Source of the DNA: Candidatus Kaelpia aquatica
GTDB taxonomy: Bacteria; Omnitrophota; Gorgyraeia; Kaelpiales; Kaelpiaceae
Length of the DNA stretch: 53,510 nt
Reading direction: 5' to 3'
Assembly (NCBI GenBank): GCA_030765335.1
Contig: JAVCCU010000022.1
Location: forward strand, 1 to 53,510
Part shown: piece after piece, positions 7,553-17,250 of the stretch
Position numbering within the stretch: the stretch's first letter is position 1
How the letters are laid out: each line of letters opens with the position of its first letter
The notes under the pieces: generated by a model
What the model was told of the DNA's origin: nothing
Database searches by the model: none
The model's input: the letters and a program-made list of their open reading frames with translations, nothing else
Position numbers and translations under genes: made by a program

Positions 7553-8232
7553 TGATAACACTTAAAAATGTAAACAAATCTTTTAAGGTTGGGAATAAGA
7601 CAATAGATGTTCTAAAGGATCTCTCTTTTGAAGTGGCGGAGGGTGAAATTTTAGCTATACGAGGCCCCTCTGGTGCTGGTAAATCAACGCTCCTTCATAC
7701 TATAGGAGTCTTGGAGAGACCGGATAAAGGAGAAGTCTATTTAGAGGGAGATGATATTTATAGTTTTGATGAAAATAGAAAGGCTATATTCAGAAATAAC
7801 AATATCGGCTTTGTGTTTCAGTTCTATTATTTAATTCCAGAATTAAGTATTCTTGAGAATGTTGCACTGCCTCTACTTATAAAAAACATTAAGAGACCTG
7901 AAGCATTAAGTAAGGTTCGGGAGATTTTAAAATTTTTGCAGATTGATAATAGAGCAGATCACTATCCCAATCAAGTTTCAGGGGGAGAACAGCAGCGCAC
8001 TGCTATTGCTCGGGCTCTTATAGTAGAGCCTAAGATTCTTCTCTGCGATGAGCCTACTGGAAATTTGGATTCTCAAATGGGCGAAGAAGTGCTAAAATTA
8101 CTTGAATTAGTAAACAGAAATAGAAATACTACTATTATAATTGTAACTCATGATCGCGATGTAGCTTCATGGACCAAGAGAGAGCTTTATATAAAAGACG
8201 GTTTTATAGAAAAAGATAATCAGATTAAGTAG
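7552..8232 (+). CDS. lolD: Lipoprotein-releasing ABC transporter ATPase LolD
   Basis: Drives the neighbouring permease. 226 residues with Walker A GPSGAGKS (38-45), Q-loop FVFQ (87-90), signature VSGGEQ (142-147), Walker [10 protein letters not shown] (162-170) and the switch His in VTHDRD. Start codon overlaps the permease stop by one base, indicating coupled translation. Confidence 0.93.
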   Translation: MITLKNVNKSFKVGNKTIDVLKDLSFEVAEGEILAIRGPSGAGKSTLLHTIGVLERPDKGEVYLEGDDIYSFDENRKAIFRNNNIGFVFQFYYLIPELSILENVALPLLIKNIKRPEALSKVREILKFLQIDNRADHYPNQVSGGEQQRTAIARALIVEPKILLCDEPTGNLDSQMGEEVLKLLELVNRNRNTTIIIVTHDRDVASWTKRELYIKDGFIEKDNQIK

Positions 8233-8250
8233 CGGCTTAAGGAGGATGAG

Positions 8251-9120
8251 ATGAAAATTTATCTTAACGGTAATTTAGTTGAAGAAGAAGATGCAAAGGT
8301 CTCTGTTTTTGATCATGGGTATCTTTACGGCGATGGTGTATTTGAAGGAATAAGGGCATACAATGGCTTGGTGTTTAGACTAGATGAACATTTAGATAGG
8401 CTCTATAGCTCTGCTCATACTATTATGCTTAGTATCTCTTTGACTAAAGAAGAGATAAAAGAAGCTCTTTTAGAAACATTGAGAGCCAACGATTTAAAGG
8501 ATGCCTACATTAGGCTTATTGTCTCTCGCGGTCAGGGGGATTTAGGTTTAGACCCAAGAAAATGCAAGAGCCCAACCACTGTTATAATTGCAGATAAGAT
8601 CGCGCTCTATCCGCAGGAGTTTTATGAAAAAGGGCTTGATATTATTACAGTTCCTACAAGGAGAAATATAACCGAGGCTGTCAACCCCCAGATTAAATCT
8701 CTTAATTACCTTAATAATATCATGGCCAAGATAGAGGCCATTAATTGCGGATATGAAGAGGCTATTATGCTAAATAACGAAGGCTATGTTGTAGAGTGTA
8801 GCGGTGATAATATATCTATACTCTCTGACTCCAAGCTCTATACTCCGCCTGATCATTTAGGTGCTTTAAAAGGCATAACGCAGGCTGCAGTTGCAGGGTT
8901 AGCCAAAAAGATGGGCATTGGTATTGTGCAAGAAGTTTTCTCAAGGCATGATATCTATAATGCTCAGGAGTGTTTTTTAACAGGTACCGCTGCTGAGATC
9001 ATCCCTGTAGTCAAGGTTGACGGTAGGGCTATCGGGTCTGGTGGGCCAGGAGAGGTTACGCTACAGCTGATTAAGGATTATAGAAACCTTACTAAGAGTG
9101 AAGGTATTTCGGCTTATTAA
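8251..9120 (+). CDS. ilvE: Branched-chain amino acid aminotransferase (class IV PLP fold)
   Basis: Interconverts Leu, Ile and Val with their 2-oxo acids using glutamate. 289 residues; opening pattern FDHGYLYGDGVFEGIRAY, PLP lysine Lys149 in QIKSLNYLNN, Glu182 in VVECSGDN, and TGTAAEIIPV near the end. It is preceded by an ideal AAGGAGG. D-amino acid aminotransferase is the main alternative, as the two share the fold and the KSLN motif; the YGDGVFEGIRAY opening favours IlvE. Citramalate synthase and aspartate kinase further on belong to the same amino-acid supply. Confidence 0.88.
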   Translation: MKIYLNGNLVEEEDAKVSVFDHGYLYGDGVFEGIRAYNGLVFRLDEHLDRLYSSAHTIMLSISLTKEEIKEALLETLRANDLKDAYIRLIVSRGQGDLGLDPRKCKSPTTVIIADKIALYPQEFYEKGLDIITVPTRRNITEAVNPQIKSLNYLNNIMAKIEAINCGYEEAIMLNNEGYVVECSGDNISILSDSKLYTPPDHLGALKGITQAAVAGLAKKMGIGIVQEVFSRHDIYNAQECFLTGTAAEIIPVVKVDGRAIGSGGPGEVTLQLIKDYRNLTKSEGISAY

Positions 9121-9140
9121 TTGGAGGATAGATTGTAAAT

Positions 9141-9647
9141 ATGAATTGTGATATTTGTAACGAAAAAGAAGCCTCGGTTCATTTAACTGAGATAATAAAT
9201 GGTAAGGTTACAGAGCTGCATCTCTGTGAGGATTGTGCTAGGAAGAAAGGAACGCAGATGGAGCAGCACTTTGGGATTTCAGACCTCTTATCTGGACTTG
9301 CTGATTTGAGCACTCCTTTAGAGGTAAAAGAGGAGCCTACTCTAAAGTGCTCTAATTGCGGGATGGGTTATAATGATTTTAAAAAATCAGGGCGGTTTGG
9401 TTGCAGTGAATGTTATGAAACCTTTAAAAAACATATTCCATCTTTGCTTAAAAGAATACATGGTTCTACTAAATATGTTGGAGATATACCTAAGACGGGT
9501 GAGTTTAAGGTTGTTAGAGATGAGCTGCAGCAGTTACGCAAAGAGCTGCAATCGGCAATTGAAAAAGAAGAGTATGAGAGAGCGGCTGAAATAAGAGATC
9601 AGATAAAAAAGTTAGAGAAGAAGAGAGTAAAAAAAGATGAAAAATAG
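9141..9647 (+). CDS. mcsA: McsA, zinc-finger activator of the arginine kinase
   Basis: 168 residues. Four CxxC pairs (C3/C6, C29/C32, C70/C73, C88/C91) form two zinc sites, and a UVR motif occupies about residues 125-162 (AIEKEEYERAAEIRDQIKKL). McsA activates McsB and links it to ClpC in Firmicutes. GGAGGA lies ahead of the start. Its 3' end overlaps mcsB by 11 bases. No ctsR repressor gene is found upstream, unlike in Bacillus. Confidence 0.92.
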   Translation: MNCDICNEKEASVHLTEIINGKVTELHLCEDCARKKGTQMEQHFGISDLLSGLADLSTPLEVKEEPTLKCSNCGMGYNDFKKSGRFGCSECYETFKKHIPSLLKRIHGSTKYVGDIPKTGEFKVVRDELQQLRKELQSAIEKEEYERAAEIRDQIKKLEKKRVKKDEK

Positions 9648-10689
9648 TAATGTCGATACTCTATTGAACCAGCCTAGTGCTTGGTTAAAAGGTACAGGCG
9701 AGGACTCTGATATTGTTATTTCAAGCAGAGTGAGGTTTGCCAGGAATTTAAAAAACATACCTTTTTATCACTGGGGGAATGATGAGCAGCGCCAGCAGAG
9801 TTATTCTAAAATCAAAGAGGTTTTGGAAGATATTCCGGATTTTAAAAACGGTATCTGGTTGGATATGGATGGGTTGAGTGAGCTAGATAGGTATTTTCTT
9901 CTTGAGAGACATTTAATAAGCAAAGAGCTGGCCGATAAAGGAGCCTATAAGGCCGACCTTGTAGGAGATAGGGAGATAGTCTCTATTATGGTTAACGAGG
10001 AAGATCATGTTCGCCTCCAAGTCTTAGAGTCAGGGTTCTCTCTGCTTGATGCTGTTAATATAGCCAGGAAGATAGATAGTGAGCTTGCTAAGAGACTTGA
10101 CTATGCCTTCAATTACGAACTTGGTTATCTTACAGCTTGCCCTACTAATACAGGTACCGGCCTTAGAGCTTCTGTGATGCTGCATTTGCCTCTGCTTGTT
10201 ATGAGTAAGCAGATTTCAAATGTTATCAACACGATAGCGAAACTAAGCTTTACTACTCGCGGTTTTTATGGAGAGGGCACTGAGGCTAGCGGAAATTTTT
10301 TTCAAATCTCTAATCAGGTTACTTTAGGAAGAGCTGAAGAGGAGATTATTGAGAATCTCCAAAAAGTTATAATTCAGGTTATAAGTTATGAAAGAGCAGC
10401 CAGAGAGAAGTTTCAAAAAAAAGACAAGCTCTCTTTAGAAGATCAGGTGTTCCGTTCCTACGGTATGCTGCAGAATTCACGTCTTATAAACAGTAAAGAG
10501 GCAATAGAACTTCTTTCTAATTTGAGATTGGGAGCGGATTTAGGTGTCATAGATATAGATTTAAAGCAGATTAATGAGCTCCTGTTGTATATACAGCCGG
10601 CCCATCTGCAGAAATTTGAAGGTAAGGTTTTGAGTTCAAAAGAGAGAGATATAAAACGTGCAAGACTTATAAGAGAAAGAATAGCATAG
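9637..10689 (+). CDS. mcsB: Protein-arginine kinase McsB
   Basis: Phosphorylates arginines on damaged proteins, marking them for ClpC. 350 residues with the guanido-kinase signatures SSRVRFARN (about 29-37) and [18 protein letters not shown] (about 168-185). The C-terminal RDIKRA at 337-342 matches the RDxxRA phospho-arginine pocket that regulates the Bacillus enzyme, so allosteric control is probably kept. Overlaps mcsA, and clpC follows after 8 bases. Confidence 0.94.
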   Translation: MKNSNVDTLLNQPSAWLKGTGEDSDIVISSRVRFARNLKNIPFYHWGNDEQRQQSYSKIKEVLEDIPDFKNGIWLDMDGLSELDRYFLLERHLISKELADKGAYKADLVGDREIVSIMVNEEDHVRLQVLESGFSLLDAVNIARKIDSELAKRLDYAFNYELGYLTACPTNTGTGLRASVMLHLPLLVMSKQISNVINTIAKLSFTTRGFYGEGTEASGNFFQISNQVTLGRAEEEIIENLQKVIIQVISYERAAREKFQKKDKLSLEDQVFRSYGMLQNSRLINSKEAIELLSNLRLGADLGVIDIDLKQINELLLYIQPAHLQKFEGKVLSSKERDIKRARLIRERIA

Positions 10690-10697
10690 GAGGTATT

Positions 10698-13154
10698 ATG
10701 AAAATGTTTAATAGGTTTACCGAACGTGCCAGGAAGGTAATAATAATTGCTAAAGAAGAAGCTAGAAGATTTAACCATGATTTTATTGGTACAGAGCATA
10801 TTCTTTTGGGCTTAGTAAGAGAAGGCGAAGGTGTTGCAGCTATTGTTTTAAAGAGCCTTACTCTTGAGCTTGGTCAGATTAAGACAGAGGTTGAGAAATT
10901 TGTACAGCCTGGGCCAAATGCCGTTATCTCAGGGGACGTACCTTTTACCCCTGCAGCTAAGAAAGCGATTGAACTGGCTATGGATGAGGCAAACTCTCTC
11001 GGCCATAATTATATCGGTACAGAGCATCTTCTATTAGGTCTGGTAAGAGAAGGCGAGGGGGTGGCATCGCAAGTGCTTTTCAATCTCGGTTTAAATGCTA
11101 ACAAGATAAGAGAGTCTGTAATGGATCTCTTGGGTACTCCATCAGGTCAAAATTTAAGCGGTGCTGGTCCGGGAGGCCCTGCAGTAAAAAGCAAGACTCC
11201 TGCTTTGGATACATTTGGAAGGGATTTAGCTACTTTGGCCAGAGAGGATAAACTTGATCCAGTCGTAGGCAGAAGCAATGAGATTGAGAGAGTGATGCAA
11301 GTATTATGTAGGAGAACAAAGAACAGTCCGGTCTTACTTGGTGAAGCCGGAGTTGGCAAAACTGCTATTGTTGAGGGGCTAGCGCAGAAGATAGTCTCTG
11401 GCGATATTCCGGATCTTCTTAGAAACAAAAGGATTGTTGCTCTAGACTTAGCTCTTATGGTTGCAGGAACTAAATATAGAGGGCAGTTTGAAGAGAGAAT
11501 AAAGGCTGTGATGAATGAGATTAAGAAGACAGAAAATGTTATTCTTTTTGTAGACGAACTGCATACCCTTGTAGGTGCAGGCGGCGCAGAAGGTGCAATA
11601 GATGCATCTAATATACTTAAGCCTGCCTTATCTAGAGGAGAGATTCAGTGCGTTGGCGCAACTACTCTAGATGAGTATAGAAAGCATATCGAAAAAGATG
11701 CTGCCCTAGAGAGGCGTTTCCAGACTATTATGGTCGATCCTCCTACTGTTGATGAGACGATCGAAATACTTAAAGGGTTGAGAGATAAATATGAGGCGCA
11801 TCATAAGGTTAAGTTTACAGATGAGACTATAACTGCTGCAGCTAAGTTGTCCGATAGGTATATTACTGGTAGATTTTTGCCCGATAAGGCAATAGATTTA
11901 ATTGATGAGGCGGGATCTAAGGCTCGTCTCTCCGTTTTAACCATGCCCCCTGAACTTAAAGATCTTGAGGGAAAAATAGAGGATATTAAGAAAGAGAAAG
12001 AGGCTGCTATTAAGGGTCAAGACTTTGAGCGTGCGGCAAAGATGAGAGATCAAGAGAGAGAGACCAAAAAAGATTTGGAATCAAATAAAAAAAATTGGGA
12101 GAAGACTAAGAGCGAGGAGCAGCCGGTTGTTACTGCAGAAGATATTGCAGTAATTGTATCTAAATGGACAGGTGTGCCATTGATGAAATTAGAGGAGACT
12201 GAAAGCGATAAGCTATTAAAGATAGAAGAGGAGCTTAGAAAGGGTGTTGTAGGTCAGGATGAAGCTATTCATGCGATAGCACGTGCTATAAGGAGATCGC
12301 GTGCAGGATTAAAAGATCCCAAGCGCCCGATAGGTACTTTTATATTTTTAGGACCTACAGGCGTAGGTAAGACGCTTCTTGCAAAAGTGTTGGCGGAGTT
12401 TTTGTTTGGAAATGAAGATGCGTTAATACAGCTTGATATGTCAGAGTATATGGAGAAGTTTAATGTCTCTCGCCTTGTAGGTGCTCCTCCAGGTTATGTA
12501 GGTTATGAAGAAGGCGGACAGTTAACAGAGAAAGTTAGACGGCGGCCTTATTCGGTTGTATTGTTGGATGAGATAGAGAAAGCTCATCCGGATATCTTTA
12601 ACGTATTACTCCAGGTTATGGAGGACGGCAGGCTTACAGATAGCTTTGGGCGGCGTGTTGATTTTAGAAATGTTGTGTTGATAATGACTTCCAATGTCGG
12701 CGCATCGCTTTTGAGGGTGCAGGGGGCGATAGGATTCAAATCCGGAGCAGAGTCTAGCGAAGTTGATCATAACTCTATGAAAGATAAGTTGATGGATGAA
12801 GTCAAGAAGACGTTTAAGCCCGAGTTTTTGAATCGGGTTGATGATACGACAGTCTTCCATTCTTTGAATAAAAAGCATCTTACTGAAATAGTAGAGATTG
12901 AACTAAGAGAGGTAATAGAGAGAATACAGGAGCAGGGACTTGATATGGAGTTAGCTAAAGATGCAAAAGATTTCTTGATAGATAAAGGGTTTGACCCTGT
13001 TTTTGGTGCCCGCCCCTTAAAGAGGACTATACAAAGATATATAGAAGATCCTCTTGCTGAGGATATTATTGCTGGAAAATTTAAATCTCCCGATGTTATC
13101 CATGTTAAAAAAGCATCACGCAAAGAAGAGTTGGAGTTTAAAAAGAAAGGTTAA
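10698..13154 (+). CDS. clpC: ClpC AAA+ unfoldase
   Basis: 818 residues. The N-domain carries two Clp_N repeats ([17 protein letters not shown] near 31 and a close copy near 107). AAA-1 has Walker A GEAGVGKT at 215-222; a middle domain with a UVR-like stretch ([18 protein letters not shown]) is diagnostic for ClpC and not ClpB; AAA-2 has Walker A GPTGVGKT at about 550 and Walker [12 protein letters not shown]. It feeds unfolded substrates to ClpP, which is not in this window. GGAGG precedes the ATG. A long coupled unit with mcsA and mcsB. Confidence 0.97.
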   Translation: MKMFNRFTERARKVIIIAKEEARRFNHDFIGTEHILLGLVREGEGVAAIVLKSLTLELGQIKTEVEKFVQPGPNAVISGDVPFTPAAKKAIELAMDEANSLGHNYIGTEHLLLGLVREGEGVASQVLFNLGLNANKIRESVMDLLGTPSGQNLSGAGPGGPAVKSKTPALDTFGRDLATLAREDKLDPVVGRSNEIERVMQVLCRRTKNSPVLLGEAGVGKTAIVEGLAQKIVSGDIPDLLRNKRIVALDLALMVAGTKYRGQFEERIKAVMNEIKKTENVILFVDELHTLVGAGGAEGAIDASNILKPALSRGEIQCVGATTLDEYRKHIEKDAALERRFQTIMVDPPTVDETIEILKGLRDKYEAHHKVKFTDETITAAAKLSDRYITGRFLPDKAIDLIDEAGSKARLSVLTMPPELKDLEGKIEDIKKEKEAAIKGQDFERAAKMRDQERETKKDLESNKKNWEKTKSEEQPVVTAEDIAVIVSKWTGVPLMKLEETESDKLLKIEEELRKGVVGQDEAIHAIARAIRRSRAGLKDPKRPIGTFIFLGPTGVGKTLLAKVLAEFLFGNEDALIQLDMSEYMEKFNVSRLVGAPPGYVGYEEGGQLTEKVRRRPYSVVLLDEIEKAHPDIFNVLLQVMEDGRLTDSFGRRVDFRNVVLIMTSNVGASLLRVQGAIGFKSGAESSEVDHNSMKDKLMDEVKKTFKPEFLNRVDDTTVFHSLNKKHLTEIVEIELREVIERIQEQGLDMELAKDAKDFLIDKGFDPVFGARPLKRTIQRYIEDPLAEDIIAGKFKSPDVIHVKKASRKEELEFKKKG

Positions 13155-13194
13155 GTTTATTAATAATCTTCTCCAATATTAGCTTCTATTTTAA

Positions 13195-14865
13195 ATGTAT
13201 ATATCGTATTTAAAAAAAAGATATAAGATATTTCTTATTTTTCTGGCAGTCTTTTCAATACTTTTTTCTTTAAGCTTTGCTCTTTCCAATACAGTTCTTA
13301 ATATGGTAATAAAGAATCTAATGACAGGGTCGTCTATTCCGTCAGATGTTAAGATTCATGCAAGACAATTTATTTTTTCTCTTGAAGACGGGGTTGTATT
13401 AAAGAATCTGTCTATATCTAGAGGAGATAAAAATTTTGTAATCCCTAGATTTGCAATCAAGAAAAATAACGGTTTTATTTCAATTAAAATAAAAGGGGTG
13501 TTATTAGATCTAAATTTACTTAAAAGTTTAATAGCTATCCCTATCGGCAGCAGTGCTTCTAACGGTGTCTCTTTAAAAGTTAGGTTAGATGATATCGATT
13601 TTTTATCTCAAGGTAAGACTATAAATATAGATCATGGTTCTATATCATCCGGTAAGAATGGTGTTCATTGGGATTTAAGATTTACTTATCAGGGGTTAAA
13701 TTTAAATGCTAGAGGCTATGCTTCGCTTGAAAGAGAACTCTGTTTTTTTAATTTTACTTCTGAATTTATGAAAACAGTTTTAGTGGGTGAGTATGATTTA
13801 AAAAGAAAAATTCTAAGAGGAGGAGTATTTTTTAGAGGAGATTTCTATCGTTTAGGAGCTAAAGCTTTAAGCGAGCATGGAGTTCTCTCCCTGATAGATG
13901 TCTCTTTAGGCCCTCTCTCTATCCCTGGACCTATAGAGTTAAATCTTAATAAGGGTTTGAGTTTTAATTGGGCTATTCAAGGCGGTTCTTTAGACGCATC
14001 TGGCTTTCTTGATTTTAAGAGCGAAGAGGATAGACTTCGCTTCTATGTTAAGGTTTTAAAGGCCCAGTTTGGAGAGTATGAGTTAATAACAAACTCCTAT
14101 ATAGACTATCTTATAGATGAGAATTCCTTGGTCTTTGACTCTGTAGGTACTGTTTTAAACAAGATGCCTTTTTCAGAGATCTCTTTTAAAGCAGCACTGA
14201 CAGATAGAGGGGTAGTCCTTGAGAGGTTTGGCTATGAAGGCGGAATAAGTCTTAGTGGTTACTGCGATTATAATTTAAATCATAGTATTCAGGGGGAGTT
14301 TAATGATTTCAATTTGCATGAGATGATGACTGTGGTTATGCCGCTCTATGCCCGCTATCTAAGCGTTCCCAAGATAAATGGAGAATTTAATTATTTTTTC
14401 TATGATGATACAAGATTTACAGATGTTGCATTAGAGCTTGGAGAGGGCAGGATTATAGATGTTGTATTTGAGAGCGGCAGGGTTCATCTGATGGGGAATT
14501 CAAATATACTAGAGTTTGTCAATTCAGAGCTGGTCATTGACGGTATGCGCCTAGCTTTTGAAGGCAATGTTGACATAGCTGAATTTCCAACTACTGCTAT
14601 GTGGGAAGATGTTTTTTTAGTTCCTATTTCAACCTCTTATCCTTTTGGGGATATATCTTTTGAGGATAGGTTTGGAGATAGAAAGATGTCTTTAGGTGCA
14701 AAGCTAAAAGAGAATGTGAGATTGGATTATAATGTGGAATTTTCAGCAGATGAAAACTACAATAAGAATGAAGTATCGTTGGAGATTATAGGTATACCTA
14801 ATTTAAAATTGCGCTTGAAGGATAACGAAGAGATAATGGGAGTAGAGAAAAACATTAAGTTTTAA
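13195..14865 (+). CDS. AsmA-like membrane-anchored beta-rich protein next to mla genes
   Basis: 556 residues, one N-terminal membrane helix (about 10-32), the rest apparently periplasmic with alternating short beta-type stretches, as in AsmA/TamB/YdbH-like bridge proteins; the pattern KINGEFNYFFYD near residue 400 is typical of that group, but no firm family signature is visible. The gene ends five bases before mlaE, so it is probably part of the same lipid-transport operon. A role as a lipid bridge or partner of the MCE transporter is an inference. No clear ribosome-binding site. Confidence 0.6.
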   Translation: MYISYLKKRYKIFLIFLAVFSILFSLSFALSNTVLNMVIKNLMTGSSIPSDVKIHARQFIFSLEDGVVLKNLSISRGDKNFVIPRFAIKKNNGFISIKIKGVLLDLNLLKSLIAIPIGSSASNGVSLKVRLDDIDFLSQGKTINIDHGSISSGKNGVHWDLRFTYQGLNLNARGYASLERELCFFNFTSEFMKTVLVGEYDLKRKILRGGVFFRGDFYRLGAKALSEHGVLSLIDVSLGPLSIPGPIELNLNKGLSFNWAIQGGSLDASGFLDFKSEEDRLRFYVKVLKAQFGEYELITNSYIDYLIDENSLVFDSVGTVLNKMPFSEISFKAALTDRGVVLERFGYEGGISLSGYCDYNLNHSIQGEFNDFNLHEMMTVVMPLYARYLSVPKINGEFNYFFYDDTRFTDVALELGEGRIIDVVFESGRVHLMGNSNILEFVNSELVIDGMRLAFEGNVDIAEFPTTAMWEDVFLVPISTSYPFGDISFEDRFGDRKMSLGAKLKENVRLDYNVEFSADENYNKNEVSLEIIGIPNLKLRLKDNEEIMGVEKNIKF

Positions 14866-14870
14866 TAATT

Positions 14871-15629
14871 ATGAAGGAGAGAATAAATAGTTTTTTCTGT
14901 TATATCGGTAGGTTGACTATGCTCGCAGGGCATATCATCAACCTTCTTTTTACCAGAACACCTCGGTTTGATCTCCTTTACAAGCAGATGATTAAAATAG
15001 GATTAGAGAGTTTTCCTATAGTCTCTTTGACATCTATATTTATAGGTATAGTTATTGCATTACAAAGCGCTTATCAGATGCAGAGGCTTTCAGCAGAGAT
15101 ATACATCGCCTCCTTAGTTGCGCTTTCAGTTGTACGGGAGCTAGGACCTGTTATAACCGGTCTTGTTGTCGCTGGCCGCGTCGGGGCTTCTATCTCTGCC
15201 GAGTTGGGTACAATGAAGGTTACCGAGCAGGTGGATGCTATGGAGTCAATGGCTATTGACCCTGTTCAGTATCTTGTGATCCCCAGGTTTTTAGCGCTTC
15301 TTATTATGCTTCCAATCTTGACTGTATATGCTGATATAATAGGCATATTTGGAGGGTTCTTAATAGGAGTAACTAGACTTGGCATAGGCGCGACTCAGTA
15401 TTTAAAGCTGACTTTTGAATCTTTAGTTATGAAGGATATCTATAGTGGTTTTTCAAAGCCTATAGTCTTTGCAGTTATAATTGCCTTGATATCTGCGCAA
15501 GAAGGTTTTATGGCAAGAGGCGGAGCAGAGGGTGTTGGCAGGGCAACTACACGTACAGTGGTCAATACTTTCATCTTAATCATTACAGCGGATTGCTTGA
15601 TAACAGCATTCTCCTATTTTATTTTATAA
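14871..15629 (+). CDS. mlaE: MlaE-type lipid ABC transporter permease
   Basis: Integral permease of the MCE phospholipid transporter. 252 residues, about five membrane helices; the family signature GPVITGLVVAGRVGASISAE lies at about 89-108, followed by ELGTMKVTEQVDAMESM. The stop overlaps the mlaF start by one base (TAATG). Confidence 0.94.
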   Translation: MKERINSFFCYIGRLTMLAGHIINLLFTRTPRFDLLYKQMIKIGLESFPIVSLTSIFIGIVIALQSAYQMQRLSAEIYIASLVALSVVRELGPVITGLVVAGRVGASISAELGTMKVTEQVDAMESMAIDPVQYLVIPRFLALLIMLPILTVYADIIGIFGGFLIGVTRLGIGATQYLKLTFESLVMKDIYSGFSKPIVFAVIIALISAQEGFMARGGAEGVGRATTRTVVNTFILIITADCLITAFSYFIL

Positions 15630-16372
15630 TGATAAAAGCAGTCAATCTTTGGAAAAATTTTGAAGACTTAGAGGTTTTAAAAGGTTTAGATATTACAATA
15701 AATGAGGGTGAGGTTTTTGTCATAATTGGTCAGAGCGGATGCGGCAAGAGTGTGTTTTTAAAGCTGTTAATAAACCTTATTGAACCTGATAAAGGTGATA
15801 TATTAGTAGAGAATGAGGATATACTAAAACTAAATGAAAAAGAGCTTAGAGAATTAAGGATGAAGTTCGGTTTTGTGTTTCAGAATTCGGCTCTCTTTGA
15901 TTCTTTGAATGTATATGACAATGTCAGCTTTGAGTTAGCTCAGCATACTGATTTAGATCAATATTTAATTCGTGAAAGGGTGGCCGACTGCCTTAAGCTT
16001 GTAGGCCTGCAGGGTATAGAGGATAAGATGCCGGCTGATTTAAGCGGAGGGATGAAGAAGAGGGTTGCTATAGCTAGGGCTGTAGTCTTAAATCCCAAGA
16101 TAATGCTCTACGATGAGCCGACTACAGGATTGGATCCGATTGTTGCATCTTCGATAAATTATTTGATTAAAAAGTTAAAACGGGAAGTCAATGCAACCTC
16201 TATTGTGGTTACCCATGATATGAGCAGTGCTTATTCTATAGCAGATAGAATCGGTATGCTTTATAAAGGAAGGATTATTGAGACAGGCAGTCCAGATGAA
16301 ATAAAGGCCAGCTCTAACCCTATTGTCCAACAGTTTATCAATGGCGATATTCAGGGCCCTATAGAGATATGA
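15629..16372 (+). CDS. mlaF: MlaF-type lipid ABC transporter ATPase
   Basis: 247 residues. I take the ATG at 15629 as start, overlapping the mlaE stop as in other coupled pairs here; an upstream in-frame TTG at 15593 would add 12 hydrophobic residues that do not belong to the ATPase fold. Walker A GQSGCGKS, signature DLSGGMKKR (the Mla hallmark), Walker B IMLYDEPTTGLDP and switch His in VVTHDM are all present. Confidence 0.93.
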   Translation: MIKAVNLWKNFEDLEVLKGLDITINEGEVFVIIGQSGCGKSVFLKLLINLIEPDKGDILVENEDILKLNEKELRELRMKFGFVFQNSALFDSLNVYDNVSFELAQHTDLDQYLIRERVADCLKLVGLQGIEDKMPADLSGGMKKRVAIARAVVLNPKIMLYDEPTTGLDPIVASSINYLIKKLKREVNATSIVVTHDMSSAYSIADRIGMLYKGRIIETGSPDEIKASSNPIVQQFINGDIQGPIEI

Positions 16373-16458
16373 TATATAGCATTGAGGATTGTAACTTAAA
16401 AATTGAAAGAGTAGATATTAAAGCGGTTAAATTAAGTTTAATTTTGTTGGGAGGATAA
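16369..16458 (+). CDS. Possible 29-residue coupled micro-ORF in the mlaF-mlaD gap
   Basis: Starts with an ATGA overlap on the mlaF stop and ends four bases before the mlaD ATG, so it exactly fills the gap. Product begins MIYSIEDCNLKIERVDIK and ends in a hydrophobic LSLILLGG. The last codons double as the mlaD ribosome-binding site (GGGAGGA), so its translation might assist mlaD initiation. It could equally be chance; no homology can be judged. Confidence 0.25.
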   Translation: MIYSIEDCNLKIERVDIKAVKLSLILLGG

Positions 16459-16462
16459 AACT

Positions 16463-17236
16463 ATGGAATATTGGAGAAAGAGTGAATGGAGATTGGGCCT
16501 CTTCATTGCCTGCGGCATTGTTATGTTTAGCGTTCTTGTTTTTACTATAAGCAATCTTAACTTTTTTCAGAGAAGTTATGAAGTAAGAGTTCTTTTTAAG
16601 TTTGCAAACGGTATAGAGAGCGGAGCTCCAGCTAGACTTGCAGGTGTAAAGGTTGGTGAAGTTAAAAATGTTAAGATAATCTATAATCCAGATAACGAGG
16701 CCCCTCTTGTTGAGGTTGACCTATTGATAGAAGAGGATGTTTTGATTAGGCAGAATGCCAGCGTATTGATCTCTACACTGGGATTGTTGGGTGAGAAATA
16801 TGTTGAGATATTACCTGGTGATAAAGGCCGAGATTTGATAAGAGACGGTGATATTATAGTTGGCTATGATACTGTTCCGATGGCAAGGCTTTCAGACTTG
16901 GCATATCAAATTGCTCAGAAATTAGATCAGACTATAGATTCTGTGAGAGAGATTTTTCTCAAAGAAGAGAATAAGCAAGACTTAGAAGATATAATCGTAA
17001 ATATGAAGGCTTTAAGCTATAATTTGAATAAGCTGGCAATTGAGACCAATGAGGTTATGAGCAAGATAAATAATGGAGAGGGTACTTTCGGTAAGATTCT
17101 TTCTGAGGATGTACTTTATTATGAGATACTTGAAATTGTAAGAGACATCAAGAGGAATCCTTGGAAATTGCTGAGGAAGACAAAGAATTCTGAAGATACA
17201 TCTTTAGACGATGGCAACCAAGGTTATTTACGTTGA
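16463..17236 (+). CDS. mlaD: MlaD-type MCE domain lipid transporter subunit
   Basis: Substrate-binding ring subunit of the lipid transporter. 257 residues: membrane helix at about 10-30, then one MCE domain at about 38-118 with the family pattern GIESGAPARLAGVKVGEV. The C-terminal half is helical, with likely coiled coil, as in many MlaD relatives. GGGAGGA precedes the ATG. MlaB and MlaC partners are not found here. Confidence 0.93.
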   Translation: MEYWRKSEWRLGLFIACGIVMFSVLVFTISNLNFFQRSYEVRVLFKFANGIESGAPARLAGVKVGEVKNVKIIYNPDNEAPLVEVDLLIEEDVLIRQNASVLISTLGLLGEKYVEILPGDKGRDLIRDGDIIVGYDTVPMARLSDLAYQIAQKLDQTIDSVREIFLKEENKQDLEDIIVNMKALSYNLNKLAIETNEVMSKINNGEGTFGKILSEDVLYYEILEIVRDIKRNPWKLLRKTKNSEDTSLDDGNQGYLR

Positions 17237-17250
17237 GGGCGGTTTTTAAT

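Noticed and set aside
15593-15628. Upstream TTG start for mlaF
   Set aside because: It would add 12 hydrophobic residues copied from the end of mlaE in another frame; the TAATG overlap at 15629 fits the pattern of this operon.
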